Origin: Sphingobacterium sp. UT-1RO-CII-1 | Lineage (GTDB): Bacteria > Bacteroidota > Bacteroidia > Sphingobacteriales > Sphingobacteriaceae | Length of the DNA: 64,000 nucleotides | Direction: 5' to 3' | NCBI RefSeq assembly: GCF_026711005.1 | Contig: NZ_JAPPVJ010000011.1 | Location: forward strand, 1 to 64,000 | Shown here: piece after piece, positions 1-9,280 of the stretch | Layout: every line of letters begins with the position of its first letter | Numbering within the stretch: position 1 is the first letter of the stretch | Program-made: the position numbers and the translations under genes | The notes under the pieces: generated by a model | Databases searched by the model: none | Seen by the model: the letters and a program-made list of their open reading frames with translations, nothing else | Told to the model about the DNA's origin: nothing

Positions 1-1
1 G

Positions 2-880
2 CTTAATAGTTTTGTACATAAGAATATATTAGCAGAGAAGAACTTTAAAAAATCTCTAATTTTCAATCGAGAAAATGAAGATTTAGTTTTTCAGCTAGAT
101 AGTCTAAGTGAGATACTGGACTATGCACTATTCATACGCCCTGATTTGTTTCCTATCTCGATAATAGAAAAAATAAAAACAAAGTCATCTCTTACTGTTG
201 GTTATCAATGGGATGGATTGAAAAGATATCCAAATATCTATCCACGAATCAACTTATTTGATCGTTTTTTTGTTTTTGATCCTCAAGATCTTAAAAATAA
301 AAACACTATGCCTATCACTAATTTTTTCACCAGTGGAATAACCATCTCTGAACCTACTTATGACATTTATTTTATCGGTTCTTATATTCCAGAACGAATG
401 GACGACATTTACGACTTTTTCAATCTTATAAGCGACCAATCCTTACGTATCAATGCTTCAATTTATACAAATAGCAAAAAGATTTCACATACTATAACAC
501 AGAAATGCGACACACTAGATGTCAGATCTTTGCCAGTGAGTTTTGATGAAAATATAAATTACGTAAGTAAATCTAAAGTAATCGTAGATTTCTCAAATTA
601 TGCACATCACGGTTTATCTTTTAGAGTTTTTGAAGCATTAGGTAATAACAAAAAATTAATTACGACCCAGGTATCTATAAAATATTATGAATTTTACAAC
701 TCTAAAAATATACTAATCCTGACCAAAAACACTACTAAAGATGAAATAGTAGATTTTATCAACAGCGCATATATACCTGTTGATGAAAAACTAAAAGCTA
801 AATATTCATTTGAGAATTGGATCAATTACGTATTAAATTCCTCTTACCACACCCCTATTCCTCTTCCAATCCTAGACTAA
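2..880 (+). CDS. Glycosyltransferase-like polysaccharide biosynthesis protein (5' truncated by window edge)
   Basis: The reading frame is open from the first bases of the window to a TAA at 878-880, so the gene begins upstream; the TTG at 146 is only an internal codon. The visible ~292 residues include a C-terminal block with VDFSNYAHHGLSFRVFEALG followed by KKLITT. This resembles the nucleotide-sugar-binding half of CgeB/RfaS-like GT-B transferases, where a Glu in 'FEALG' binds the donor nucleotide. No signal peptide or membrane segment is visible in the part present. Its neighbours are glycosyltransferases, which supports a role in capsule, O-antigen or exopolysaccharide assembly. The donor and acceptor cannot be told. 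The family call is moderate; the gene itself is secure. Its stop codon directly abuts the stop of the convergent GT2 gene. Confidence 0.75.
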   Translation, partial: LNSFVHKNILAEKNFKKSLIFNRENEDLVFQLDSLSEILDYALFIRPDLFPISIIEKIKTKSSLTVGYQWDGLKRYPNIYPRINLFDRFFVFDPQDLKNKNTMPITNFFTSGITISEPTYDIYFIGSYIPERMDDIYDFFNLISDQSLRINASIYTNSKKISHTITQKCDTLDVRSLPVSFDENINYVSKSKVIVDFSNYAHHGLSFRVFEALGNNKKLITTQVSIKYYEFYNSKNILILTKNTTKDEIVDFINSAYIPVDEKLKAKYSFENWINYVLNSSYHTPIPLPILD

Positions 881-1753
881 CTAATTGCCTTTGTAATCAG
901 TCTTATATATATCTTTATACTTCTTGGGACGAAAGAATTTATACAAAATTTTCCTATACCATTCATTATAATATTTCATACGTATTCGCTCATAATAAGG
1001 AATCTCTAAATACGCATTAATGAGCGGTTCTAATCCCATCCCCTGTAACTTATACAGGTTATAATGTTTATTATATATATAAATCTTCGCCTCTTCTTCC
1101 ATTTTATTTACTTTGTTTAAGTCAGTCATAGAGTCTCTCGAGTTTCTACGACGATAAAGAAACAAAGGTCTTTCGATCTTGAAAAAATTTGGATATTTAC
1201 TAAATAAGCGTATCCATATTTCCCAATCTTCAGCATAATTTAATCTTTCATCATACATACCCACGTCTTTAAACAATGAGCTTTTAATCATGGCTGTAGC
1301 TGTCAAACAATTTCCCACCAATAGCTTTTTCATCGATAATTCTGGCAATTTAAAAATCCCAGTCTCACGCTCAAAAAATTGAGTTTGTGTATAAACCACG
1401 CTCAAGGATTCATCTTTATAAAACTCAGATATACAAGCTTTAACGAAACTTTCATCTAGCAAATCGTCAGCATCTAAAAAAACAACATATTTTCCTTTTG
1501 AAAGTCTAAACCCAGCATTTCTACTAGCTGGTAACCCCTTATTTAATTGATTAAATACAGATATATGTTCATAATTATTTTTATAACCTTCAAGTATATC
1601 TATTGTCGCATCAGTAGAGCCATCATTAATAACCAATACTTCAATATTATTGTAAGTTTGCCCAATTACAGATTCTAACGTTTCTACAATGGTCAATTCA
1701 CCATTATAACAAGGAATAATAATACTTACTAACGGGCTACTTATATTCGCCAT
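881..1753 (-). CDS. Family 2 glycosyltransferase
   Basis: A 290-residue GT-A enzyme predicted to transfer a sugar from a nucleotide donor during surface-polysaccharide synthesis. The N-terminus carries the GT2 signature: VSIIIPCYNGE (residues 9-19), NDGSTD (43-48), the asparagine/arginine stretch SRNAG, and the metal-binding LDADD with Asp94 and Asp96. A later ERPLFLYRRR segment followed by SRDSMT resembles the acceptor-side motif of single-domain GT2 enzymes. There is no transmembrane segment, so it is probably a cytoplasmic or peripheral membrane protein. It is the only gene on the minus strand within the polysaccharide cluster and converges with the upstream gene with no intervening base. 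Its substrate is unknown. Confidence 0.88.
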   Translation of the reverse strand: MANISSPLVSIIIPCYNGELTIVETLESVIGQTYNNIEVLVINDGSTDATIDILEGYKNNYEHISVFNQLNKGLPASRNAGFRLSKGKYVVFLDADDLLDESFVKACISEFYKDESLSVVYTQTQFFERETGIFKLPELSMKKLLVGNCLTATAMIKSSLFKDVGMYDERLNYAEDWEIWIRLFSKYPNFFKIERPLFLYRRRNSRDSMTDLNKVNKMEEEAKIYIYNKHYNLYKLQGMGLEPLINAYLEIPYYERIRMKYYNEWYRKILYKFFRPKKYKDIYKTDYKGN

Positions 1754-2014
1754 TTACAGATGCAATTAAGATGATTAATATTATAAATTCCTAAAATATT
1801 AATAAATAACACCACATACAAAAATTATAGCTATTGAATTTTTATTTTTGAAATGCAACTGAATAATGTCAACTACATTCTTAAGGTATCACATTAAAAG
1901 AACGATAAGTATTCAATACACTCACATCAAATAAATATTTTAATCCTCCAGTAATTAGAAATTGTAATCACGAGATTCTATATTTACAATATAAACGATT
2001 TTCGATTTTATTAT

Positions 2015-2875
2015 ATGATAGTATGCAATATACAAGGAGGACTGGGTAATCAAATGTTTCAATATGCAGCCGCATTTGCAGACGGCAGACTATTATACAT
2101 CGACTTAGATTTCCTTAATAATCACAATGATTCCACAGATACATTTACAGCAAGAAAATTTGAACTAGATCTTTTTCCTAATATTAAATATAAAAAAGCT
2201 AATAGCAGGATAAAAAAAATTTTCTTCTCAAAGAAACTAAAGTATAAGATTTACAGAAGTTTTAAAAAGACAATTACAATTCAACAAAATGAAAATGAAT
2301 TAATGTATCTACCTACAAAAGGAAACGTTTATTTAAACGGATACTTTCAATCAGAGAAGTACTTTAATCATAAAAGAGCTGAGTTACTACGAATATTTGA
2401 ATTTCCTGAATTAGACACAAAAAACAATAAAATAAAAGAGAAAATAATAAATGCGGAAAACAGTATTTCAATACATGTTCGAAGAGGAGATTATTTAAAG
2501 CCTGAAGTACTTAAGTACCATGGAGTTTTAACTAATCAATATTATCAAGAAGCATTAAAAACCATCAATAAAAATCTCACCAATTACACTGTTTTTGTTT
2601 TTTCTGATGATCCAAATTATTGTAAAACAATACTCTTTAAGGATGAAGAGAATGTAAATATTATAACAGGAAACGAAAAAGATGCTTGGAAAGACATGTG
2701 CCTAATGTCTCATTGTCAGCATCATATTATTGCTAACAGCTCTTTTAGCTGGTGGGCGGCATGGCTATCCCAAGCAGAAAATGGAATAAAAATAGCTCCT
2801 AAAAAATGGTTTAATGCTCTTAATACAGATTTTAACATAAATGACATAGTACCTTCAAGCTGGTTAAAGATATAA
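2015..2875 (+). CDS. Alpha-1,2-fucosyltransferase (GT11)
   Basis: A 286-residue GT11 enzyme expected to transfer L-fucose from GDP-fucose in alpha-1,2 linkage onto a glycan. The N-terminal GGLGNQMFQYA (8-18) and the GDP-fucose-binding HVRRGDY (154-160) are hallmark motifs. FSDD (196-199) and the C-terminal IIANSSFSWWAAWL (about 238-251) complete the GT11 set. Length is normal for bacterial homologues such as WbsJ or FutC. It starts a plus-strand run with the following GT2 and DUF6492 genes; the next start is 3 bases after its stop. It implies that the organism makes GDP-fucose, although gmd/fcl genes are not in the window. The family call is very secure; the acceptor is unknown. Confidence 0.94.
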   Translation: MIVCNIQGGLGNQMFQYAAAFADGRLLYIDLDFLNNHNDSTDTFTARKFELDLFPNIKYKKANSRIKKIFFSKKLKYKIYRSFKKTITIQQNENELMYLPTKGNVYLNGYFQSEKYFNHKRAELLRIFEFPELDTKNNKIKEKIINAENSISIHVRRGDYLKPEVLKYHGVLTNQYYQEALKTINKNLTNYTVFVFSDDPNYCKTILFKDEENVNIITGNEKDAWKDMCLMSHCQHHIIANSSFSWWAAWLSQAENGIKIAPKKWFNALNTDFNINDIVPSSWLKI

Positions 2876-2878
2876 AAC

Positions 2879-3715
2879 ATGGAATCAATTAGTATATTAA
2901 TAGCGAATTACAATAATGGAGTCTACTTCAATCATTGTTATCAAAGCCTTATAAATCAAACAAGCCCCAATTGGGAGGCCATAGTTATTGATGACTGCTC
3001 CACAGACAACTCTGTAGAAATTATTAAAACTTTAATAAACAATGATCACAGATTTCAATTCTATCAAAACAAGACAAATAAAGGTTATCAAAGAACTATT
3101 TTAAAGGGAATCGAACTTTCAAATCATGAAATATTTGCAAGATTAGACCCTGATGATGCTCTTACCTCTGATGCAATAGAACTGTCGTTAAAAACTCATA
3201 ATAATAACCCTGAAGTAGGTCTAGTTTATTCTAATCTTTTTATTTGTGATAATAATCTTGAAATAAAAAGTAAACAAAAAGCTAAACAAATTAATGAACT
3301 TAATATTGACTATTTAAATTTCAAAGGCGAAATATCTCATTTTGCCACTTTTAAAAAAAGCATATATCATTTGACTACAGGTATCGATCCATTCATAAAA
3401 CGAGCTGAGGACAAAGACATTTATATGAAAATGTGTGAAGTAGCTCCGGTAAAACATATTGACAAAGAATTGTATTTATATAGAAAACATAGTGGAGGAG
3501 TATCAACAAATGACAATTCTGAAAAAGCTCTATTTTGGCATTGGGTTGCTCTCATAAAAATGGCAGAAAGACGAAACATAAATATTGAAGCACTTTTTAT
3601 AGAACACTATATGCAAAGGAAAGATTACCTAGATAATATCAGTAGAGTTAAAAAATCAAAATGGGCCAAAGTTGGGCACAAACTAGGTTTATTTAAAGCG
3701 TACAAACACTTATAA
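2879..3715 (+). CDS. Family 2 glycosyltransferase
   Basis: A 278-residue GT2 enzyme. The sequence shows ISILIANYNNG at the N-terminus, DDCSTD (38-43) and the metal-binding LDPDD with Asp90 and Asp92. The stretch KRAEDKDIYMKM corresponds to the ED acceptor/catalytic-base motif of GT2 proteins, followed by LYLYRKHSGGVS. The start lies 3 bases after the fucosyltransferase stop, so the two are almost certainly cotranscribed and may act on the same repeat unit. There is no membrane segment. The sugar specificity cannot be read from sequence. Confidence 0.9.
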   Translation: MESISILIANYNNGVYFNHCYQSLINQTSPNWEAIVIDDCSTDNSVEIIKTLINNDHRFQFYQNKTNKGYQRTILKGIELSNHEIFARLDPDDALTSDAIELSLKTHNNNPEVGLVYSNLFICDNNLEIKSKQKAKQINELNIDYLNFKGEISHFATFKKSIYHLTTGIDPFIKRAEDKDIYMKMCEVAPVKHIDKELYLYRKHSGGVSTNDNSEKALFWHWVALIKMAERRNINIEALFIEHYMQRKDYLDNISRVKKSKWAKVGHKLGLFKAYKHL

Positions 3716-3726
3716 GATTAGAAAGG

Positions 3727-4680
3727 ATGTACAAAAACAAACCTAACTACGATTTAGTTCTGTGCATTGGAGCGCAACATATCATAATATCCTTGATCAA
3801 TCTTAAATATATCACCTGCAATTTAACTCCTAAAAATATTTTTATTATCACAAATAAAAAACACTTCAATCAGTACAAAAACATAGACCTGAAAGGCATT
3901 AATTTGTTCCTGATCGACGAGAACACTCTTTTAAACAATTGTAACTTACCTAAAATAAGAGACTATTTTCATCAAAAAAACAAACCATCCGACAGAGCTG
4001 CATGGTACTTCCAACAATTTCTTAAAATGCAAGCTCATAGTATTGTACAAGAGAAATACTATCTTATTTGGGATGCTGATACAATACCCCTAAAACCAAT
4101 ATTTTTTTTTGATGAAGTAAACCGAGCTTTGATACATTACACACCAGAGAATCATACTCCCTATTTCGAAACACTAAAAAAAGTATTAAATGTAAAAAAG
4201 CAAACTCAATACTCCTTTATATCAGAGCATATGCTGATAGATAAAAAAATAATGCAATCCCTTATCAGCGATATTGAAAAGCAAAATCCCAATTCGTTTT
4301 GGCCTTTCTCAATCTTGAAATCAATTGACGAAAAAGACCTTACAAAATCAGGATTCTCAGAATACGAAACGTACGGTAACTATTGTTTAGCCAAAGCCCC
4401 CCATTTAATAAATAAACGAACTCAAAGTGATCAAACTCTAAAAAATTACCGCCACGGAACACAATTATTTGGAAAAAAACCCAGTACTAAAGATTTGTTT
4501 TTACTAACACAGACAGATTTTCATTACGTAACATTCGAAACATGGGAAACCATTTCCCAACAAGCTGTAAACAAAAACAAAAGACTAGCTCAATTACATT
4601 ATTTAATATCAAAACTTAAGTTTCCCAAGAGTATACAGTCTAAAATATCTCAGATATTTGTCAGTAAAATCACTTATTAA
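3727..4680 (+). CDS. DUF6492 family (GT-A-like) protein
   Basis: A 317-residue protein resembling DUF6492 proteins of polysaccharide clusters. It has the aromatic motif WYFQQFLKM (93-101) and then YLIWDADTIPLKP, whose Asp116-x-Asp118 looks like the metal-binding DxD of a GT-A fold. Such proteins are presumed glycosyltransferases; no reaction is established that I can assign here. It starts 11 bases after the GT2 stop with AAAGG just before the ATG, and is the last gene of the fucosyltransferase run. The next gene, on the opposite strand, ends 7 bases further on. Confidence 0.75.
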   Translation: MYKNKPNYDLVLCIGAQHIIISLINLKYITCNLTPKNIFIITNKKHFNQYKNIDLKGINLFLIDENTLLNNCNLPKIRDYFHQKNKPSDRAAWYFQQFLKMQAHSIVQEKYYLIWDADTIPLKPIFFFDEVNRALIHYTPENHTPYFETLKKVLNVKKQTQYSFISEHMLIDKKIMQSLISDIEKQNPNSFWPFSILKSIDEKDLTKSGFSEYETYGNYCLAKAPHLINKRTQSDQTLKNYRHGTQLFGKKPSTKDLFLLTQTDFHYVTFETWETISQQAVNKNKRLAQLHYLISKLKFPKSIQSKISQIFVSKITY

Positions 4681-4687
4681 AAATATT

Positions 4688-5440
4688 TTAAGCACGCTTT
4701 CGCTCAATAGCCCGTTCGCCCAACAGCCAATTTGTAGATTTGGCTGGTTTCAGTTTGATACCTGTATGTTGCTTTTGATAGTGAGATATATGTGCTATAG
4801 CTTCCTCAGGATCATCTGTAAAAAGAATAAGATCCACATCCTCCTCACTGATTGTTTTCTCATCCCGCATTAATTCGATATGCGCTTTTAAATGTCTGTG
4901 AAATTCCCCCCCCATTACGACAATAGGCATTCGGTCGATCTTAAAGTTTTGTACCAATGTCACCGTCTCAAAAAACTCATCAAGTGTACCAAAACCTCCC
5001 GGCAAAATAACAAAGGCAAACGAATATTTACGGAGCAATTCTTTCCGCACAAAAAACGATTCCATGATAATGAAACGATCCATATATGGATTTTCTTTTT
5101 GCTCATGAGGCAATACGATATTACAACCTACTGATGTTCCTCCTGCTTCACGAGCTCCTCTATTACCAGCTTCCATAATACCTGGTCCACCGCCCGTCAT
5201 AATAGCAAAGCCCATTTTAGCCAGATCATATGAGACTTGCCTAGCCAGCTCATAATATTCGTTTCCTTCTTGAAATCTTGCAGATCCAAAAACAGTAACC
5301 GTCGGCCCTAAAAAGTGTAACGTACGAAACCCTTTAATAAACTGCGCCGCGATTCCAAAAACATATTTCATTTCAGCAAACCGAGAGCGGGCCCCTCTCA
5401 AAAACTGCCTCTCTTTACTTTTCAATCTAATATCTCCCAT
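4688..5440 (-). CDS. LOG family protein (TIGR00730, nucleotide 5'-monophosphate phosphoribohydrolase)
   Basis: A 250-residue member of the LOG / 'lysine decarboxylase-like' family, whose studied members hydrolyse cytokinin riboside monophosphates or purine nucleotides to base plus ribose 5-phosphate. It has a Rossmann core with VTVFGSAR near residue 48, GGGPGIMEA (83-91) and the catalytic PGGFGTLDE (147-155), with ESFFVRKELL between them. It is longer than the ~190-residue plant LOG form, with an N-terminal extension usual for the bacterial long subfamily. It is cytoplasmic. The old 'lysine decarboxylase' label is not supported by the family's chemistry. The start is the ATG at 5440. Confidence 0.9.
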   Translation of the reverse strand: MGDIRLKSKERQFLRGARSRFAEMKYVFGIAAQFIKGFRTLHFLGPTVTVFGSARFQEGNEYYELARQVSYDLAKMGFAIMTGGGPGIMEAGNRGAREAGGTSVGCNIVLPHEQKENPYMDRFIIMESFFVRKELLRKYSFAFVILPGGFGTLDEFFETVTLVQNFKIDRMPIVVMGGEFHRHLKAHIELMRDEKTISEEDVDLILFTDDPEEAIAHISHYQKQHTGIKLKPAKSTNWLLGERAIERKRA

Positions 5441-5497
5441 TTTAATAACTTAAGATAAAAGTACAACAATAGCCTCTACTAATCAATAATATAATGA

Positions 5498-6358
5498 TTA
5501 ATAAAACCGCATAAAAGTAGGTTTAAAAGTTAAACCTACACGCACCATACTAATACTTTTTTGATAATCAATCAAACTCTCGGAATACCCATGCCACCAC
5601 TGAAAACTAATGTATTGATTACCCCTTGTAAATGGTTTCCAGCTAATTCCGGTCATCAAACTACCCTTATTAAAATTCTTCCCTAACCGCCCTCCTACAT
5701 CAACGTACAACTTCTTGTCCGTAACCATCCAGGATAGTTGTCCGTCTGCATACCCCACATAATCTGCAATATTCGGATTATCACTCAGCATAAAAGGCAA
5801 ACGAAGCTTTAAAGCCGCATTTAATCGATGGGAAAAAACATGCGTATATTCAACTGATAAAAAGTTCCAGCTTCTTGAAAATATACTATCACGACCGTTC
5901 GATTCATGCTCTAATGTCATAGACAAAGCTCCTAAAAGCTTATTCTCGTAAAACATAGGTCGGATCAACAAAAAGCCCGGATTATAATTTGTCTCAGCAA
6001 AAGGACTGGACTTTCTAAAAATATCCCAAAAAGATTTCTGCGTATAGGTAAAATAAAGATACGCACCCAAAGCTATAGGCTTATTTCGCAAACGTTGTTT
6101 AAAACTAAACTGAAATTTCGCATCCGAATTATATGTATTCGACTTCTCACTTAACGGCAAACCCACTATAAAATAATTATCCTTATAAATAGAAAAAGCT
6201 GGCGCTTTCTCAATTAGCCCCGATACTGTATCTTTATCCAAATCGACCTGACTAAAGGAGACAGCAGCTTTCAACACTAAAAAGATTATTAAAAAACTTC
6301 TTACAAACAAAAAAAGAGGTTTGCAACCGAAACACTCATCAGTTTCTAAAAACTTCAT
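5498..6358 (-). CDS. Outer membrane phospholipase A (PldA-like)
   Basis: A 286-residue beta-barrel protein with a hydrophobic N-terminal export signal ending near AVSFSQ (about residue 37). The segment MTLEHESNGR followed by SRSWN reproduces the catalytic region of E. coli OMPLA, giving a catalytic His151, Ser153 and Asn165. The expected reaction is calcium-dependent hydrolysis of phospholipid acyl chains in the outer leaflet. Alternating aromatic strands and a C-terminal Phe-rich end (FMRFY) fit an outer-membrane barrel. Neighbours are functionally unrelated. The family is confident; activity in vivo is inferred. Confidence 0.85.
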   Translation of the reverse strand: MKFLETDECFGCKPLFLFVRSFLIIFLVLKAAVSFSQVDLDKDTVSGLIEKAPAFSIYKDNYFIVGLPLSEKSNTYNSDAKFQFSFKQRLRNKPIALGAYLYFTYTQKSFWDIFRKSSPFAETNYNPGFLLIRPMFYENKLLGALSMTLEHESNGRDSIFSRSWNFLSVEYTHVFSHRLNAALKLRLPFMLSDNPNIADYVGYADGQLSWMVTDKKLYVDVGGRLGKNFNKGSLMTGISWKPFTRGNQYISFQWWHGYSESLIDYQKSISMVRVGLTFKPTFMRFY

Positions 6359-6843
6359 ATCTAAATAATTATTCGTCTGTTTTTTTCACAGAAGGAAGTA
6401 CATAAATATTTACTTTGTGAGCTTACGAACTCCATTTGATTTACTTTCGTCATCTGGATTAAAATTCTAACAAAGCAATATAACTTAATTTCATAAATAG
6501 AAGAAAAAATAAGCGCTCTTGATTTCGATTACTACGATCATTCCGACAGAGATTAGCATATAGGAAAAATAAAGAAAACAGGTAGTTGTAGTTTTTCGTC
6601 TTTATATGATTTAATCTATCATATTAAATATCTAATTTTTTATGCAATGGTGTTGATAATTCCCAAACATATATATCATATTACGACACATTTGATAATA
6701 ACGCTTTAATCGGGAAACCAAAAATAGCGGGGCCAATGCAAATCCAGCACTTTGATAGCTCTAACAGCGAAAAGCCTGACCACATCAAATCAATGTCAGG
6801 AGATAATAAAGATATTTTCACAGGAAAAAAACATCAAAACTAA
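6359..6843. other. 485-base gap, AT-rich, with a possible decayed ORF
   Basis: No convincing gene is seen. On the plus strand, one frame is open from 6628 to a TAA at 6841-6843. It has no start codon until the ATG at 6736, which would give a 35-residue peptide containing HFDSSNSEKPDHIK. The protein-like composition upstream of that ATG suggests a gene remnant more than a small gene. I see no hairpin terminator or tRNA here. Confidence 0.35.
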
Positions 6844-7455
6844 TTAATAAACCATACTACAGACAGAGTCGCTATAGATTAATTCATCGGCCTTCAATAC
6901 ATAAGAGAACCGGAATTCATACTCTTGAAAAACTTCCAAACCCAAAATCTCGCATCTTGATCTACTACTCAGTACTATCTCCCAATTTTCATTTTGCCCA
7001 ACTTTCCGATATTCATACCTATACATATGAGCCAATCGCCAAGCTTTCGCATGAAGCTTTACCCCACCACTACCTATTGTGGGGATGACTTTCAACATAG
7101 ATGGCTGAAAGTTTTTAGCTTGAGCTCCCTTTTCCTTTGAAGGAACAAAACCGGATGCCATAATAACTGAACGATCGCCACGAGCAACCTGAGCCACATA
7201 ATATGTCAACAAACGTAACTGCCCTAATAATTCAGCTTTCTTTTCATTTCTGAATGCGACAGCACGCCTATCCCTAAAAGCAGCTGCAGCCATGGCCCGC
7301 TGAAATTCATCTACAAGCTCTTTTATTTTATCTAAATTGGGCGACGGATTAGCAAAAATAGAAACATTCTCCTTCATCTTCTTTACAACCTTTCCCGCAT
7401 AAAGAACAAGCTCAATATCCTTGATATTGTGACTTTGTAATGTTGGCTTAATCAT
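6844..7455 (-). CDS. Hypothetical protein, possible fibronectin-type-III-like fold
   Basis: I do not recognise a named family. With the ATG at 7455 the protein has 203 residues; a longer frame to 7518 adds 21 residues that look unlike the rest. It has a helical first half (LDKIKELVDEFQRA, then KAELLGQLRLLTYYVAQVA) and VIMASGF, then a beta-rich second half (GGVKLHAKA, YRYEYRKVG, NWEIVLSS). This layout recalls small Bacteroidota proteins in which a helical domain precedes an FN3-like sandwich. No signal peptide or membrane segment is visible. It stands alone, flanked by AT-rich DNA on both sides, which fits an acquired accessory gene. Function is unknown. Confidence 0.6.
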   Translation of the reverse strand: MIKPTLQSHNIKDIELVLYAGKVVKKMKENVSIFANPSPNLDKIKELVDEFQRAMAAAAFRDRRAVAFRNEKKAELLGQLRLLTYYVAQVARGDRSVIMASGFVPSKEKGAQAKNFQPSMLKVIPTIGSGGVKLHAKAWRLAHMYRYEYRKVGQNENWEIVLSSRSRCEILGLEVFQEYEFRFSYVLKADELIYSDSVCSMVY

Positions 7456-8073
7456 AATAAGATTTATAAAAAACTGACTATTAACACCTAAACATAAAGC
7501 TTTAATATTACATGCCAAAATATAACCAATACTTTTCTATGAAAAGAGATCTATATCTTAGCAAAAGAAAATGCTTATGAATAAATAGTAATGTATTTCC
7601 AAAAAATAATATGTACTATGTTTATATTAGTCTATACTATGTTAAAAATAGAATAGTATTATTTTCCTATAGAGCTTACTTTCTAAGTATAATCACTTAA
7701 TACTTTTTCAATATTTGATTATTTTCAATAAAAAGTACTATATATATTAAACATATAGATATCTTTTGAAGATATAGTATCTTATATTTTATTAATATAA
7801 CATACTATTATAAAACTATAAAACGACATCAGTCCAAATGATAATGACATAATCTGCAAAACACTAATTATTTAAACAACAACTCCACTTAACCTGGTCG
7901 CGACACATACCTTGGTGGTAAAATTTTCATTACCTCTTTAGTCCTCACATAGCTTTTATTACTTTGCATAGGTAATGAATAACATGTTGACGCAGTATAT
8001 GTAAACTATCGTCATAATTCTAAAAACCCTATTAGTAAAAAAGTATATCTAAACTGTTTTTAATCTTAAACAA
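7456..8073. other. AT-rich intergenic region
   Basis: About 600 bases with no supported gene, the most AT-rich part of the window. TACTAT/ATAGTA words recur (for example near 7588, 7614, 7636, 7656, 7736, 7776 and 7803). A short hairpin, ATATCTT-TTG-AAGATAT, lies at 7759-7775. A TTACTTTG at 7959-7966 is one base off the Bacteroidota -7 element and could serve the phosphatase gene downstream. Confidence 0.4.
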
Positions 8074-8961
8074 ATGAGAAAACTATTCTTAGTACTAGCC
8101 TTTTCAGCGGCTACACTTTTCAGTTTCGCCCAATCGACTTGGAAACCCAAGCACGTGATACTTGTTGGCTTAGATGGCTTTGGAGCCTACGCCGTTCCTA
8201 AAGCAAATATGCCTAACTTTAAAAAACTTATGAAGGAAGGAGCATTTAATTTAAACATGCGCAGTGTACTCCCGTCTTCCAGTGCAGTTAACTGGGCTTC
8301 TATGCTTATGGGAGCCAGCCCTACTATTCATGGATACACAGAGTGGGGAAGTCAGACGCCAGAAATACCGTCTGCAGTTACTACCGAAAATGATATTTTC
8401 CCTTCTATTTTCACTTTGATCAAAGAAGAAAAACCACAATCTAAAGTCGGTGCTGTATACAGTTGGGGAGGAATTGGCTATTTGCTAGAGAAACAAATTG
8501 TAGATATCAATGTACCTACCGAAGGTGATGAGGATCAAACTGCTGAACAGACAGCTACTGTTATTAAAAATCAAAAACCACAATTTTTATTTGTTCACTT
8601 TGACCAGCCAGATGGTGCAGGTCATAAGTTCGGGCACGACAGTGTAGGATATTACCAAGAATTAGAGCGAGTGGACGCACGATTAGGGAAAATTATCAGC
8701 GCTATTAAAGATGCAAATATCGAAGACGAAACACTTCTTATCGTTTTGGCAGATCATGGTGGAATAGAAAAAGGACATGGTGGTAAAACAATGATGGAAG
8801 TCCGTGTGCCTGTCGTTATGACTGGGCAAGGTGTTAAAACAAACCACGAAGTTAAATCAACCATGGTCGTATATGATGTTGCTACAACAATAGCTTGGGC
8901 TTTAGGATTAGACCCTCACGAAGCTTGGCGCGGTAAAGCAATAACAGATTTTTTTAAGTAA
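8074..8961 (+). CDS. Secreted alkaline-phosphatase-superfamily protein (type I phosphodiesterase/nucleotide pyrophosphatase)
   Basis: A 295-residue protein with a cleavable signal peptide (hydrophobic core to about residue 17, FSFAQS at 17-21), so probably periplasmic. The metal site of the superfamily is visible: Asp34 in VGLDGFG, Asp177 in HFDQPDGAGHKFGH with His184/His188, and Asp227-His228 in LADHGG with His235. The nucleophile is likely a Ser in VLPSSSAVNW (66-74), where ENPP enzymes have a Thr. The likely activity is cleavage of a phosphodiester or phosphomonoester. It is monocistronic, and its substrate is unknown. Confidence 0.85.
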   Translation: MRKLFLVLAFSAATLFSFAQSTWKPKHVILVGLDGFGAYAVPKANMPNFKKLMKEGAFNLNMRSVLPSSSAVNWASMLMGASPTIHGYTEWGSQTPEIPSAVTTENDIFPSIFTLIKEEKPQSKVGAVYSWGGIGYLLEKQIVDINVPTEGDEDQTAEQTATVIKNQKPQFLFVHFDQPDGAGHKFGHDSVGYYQELERVDARLGKIISAIKDANIEDETLLIVLADHGGIEKGHGGKTMMEVRVPVVMTGQGVKTNHEVKSTMVVYDVATTIAWALGLDPHEAWRGKAITDFFK

Positions 8962-9280
8962 ATTTAATCGAATAGTTAAAGATTTTACAGTACAGTACTC
9001 TACTAAAAGACATTAAAAAACTATTATTAAGACAACAACCCGGCTTAGCCACCAAAACCTCATAAAATACTTACAACAAACCACTTACGACACTGTTTAT
9101 ATTCGCACACATATTATTTCGTAATTATTCGATTTTATTGCTGATATTACGTATATGTTTCACACAGAATCAACAGGGCGGCTCATACGAAACTGTCCTG
9201 TTATCGTTGTTAAAGCACCCACCTATATAAACATTACATACATACAATATAACAGTTTGTCAATTAAGCTTATACACGCT
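8962..9280. other. 319-base intergenic region between convergent genes
   Basis: This lies between the phosphatase stop and the end of the minus-strand fucose dehydrogenase gene. I see no gene. A weak inverted repeat (CAGG near 9169 with CCTG near 9199) is too loose to call a terminator. Confidence 0.3.
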
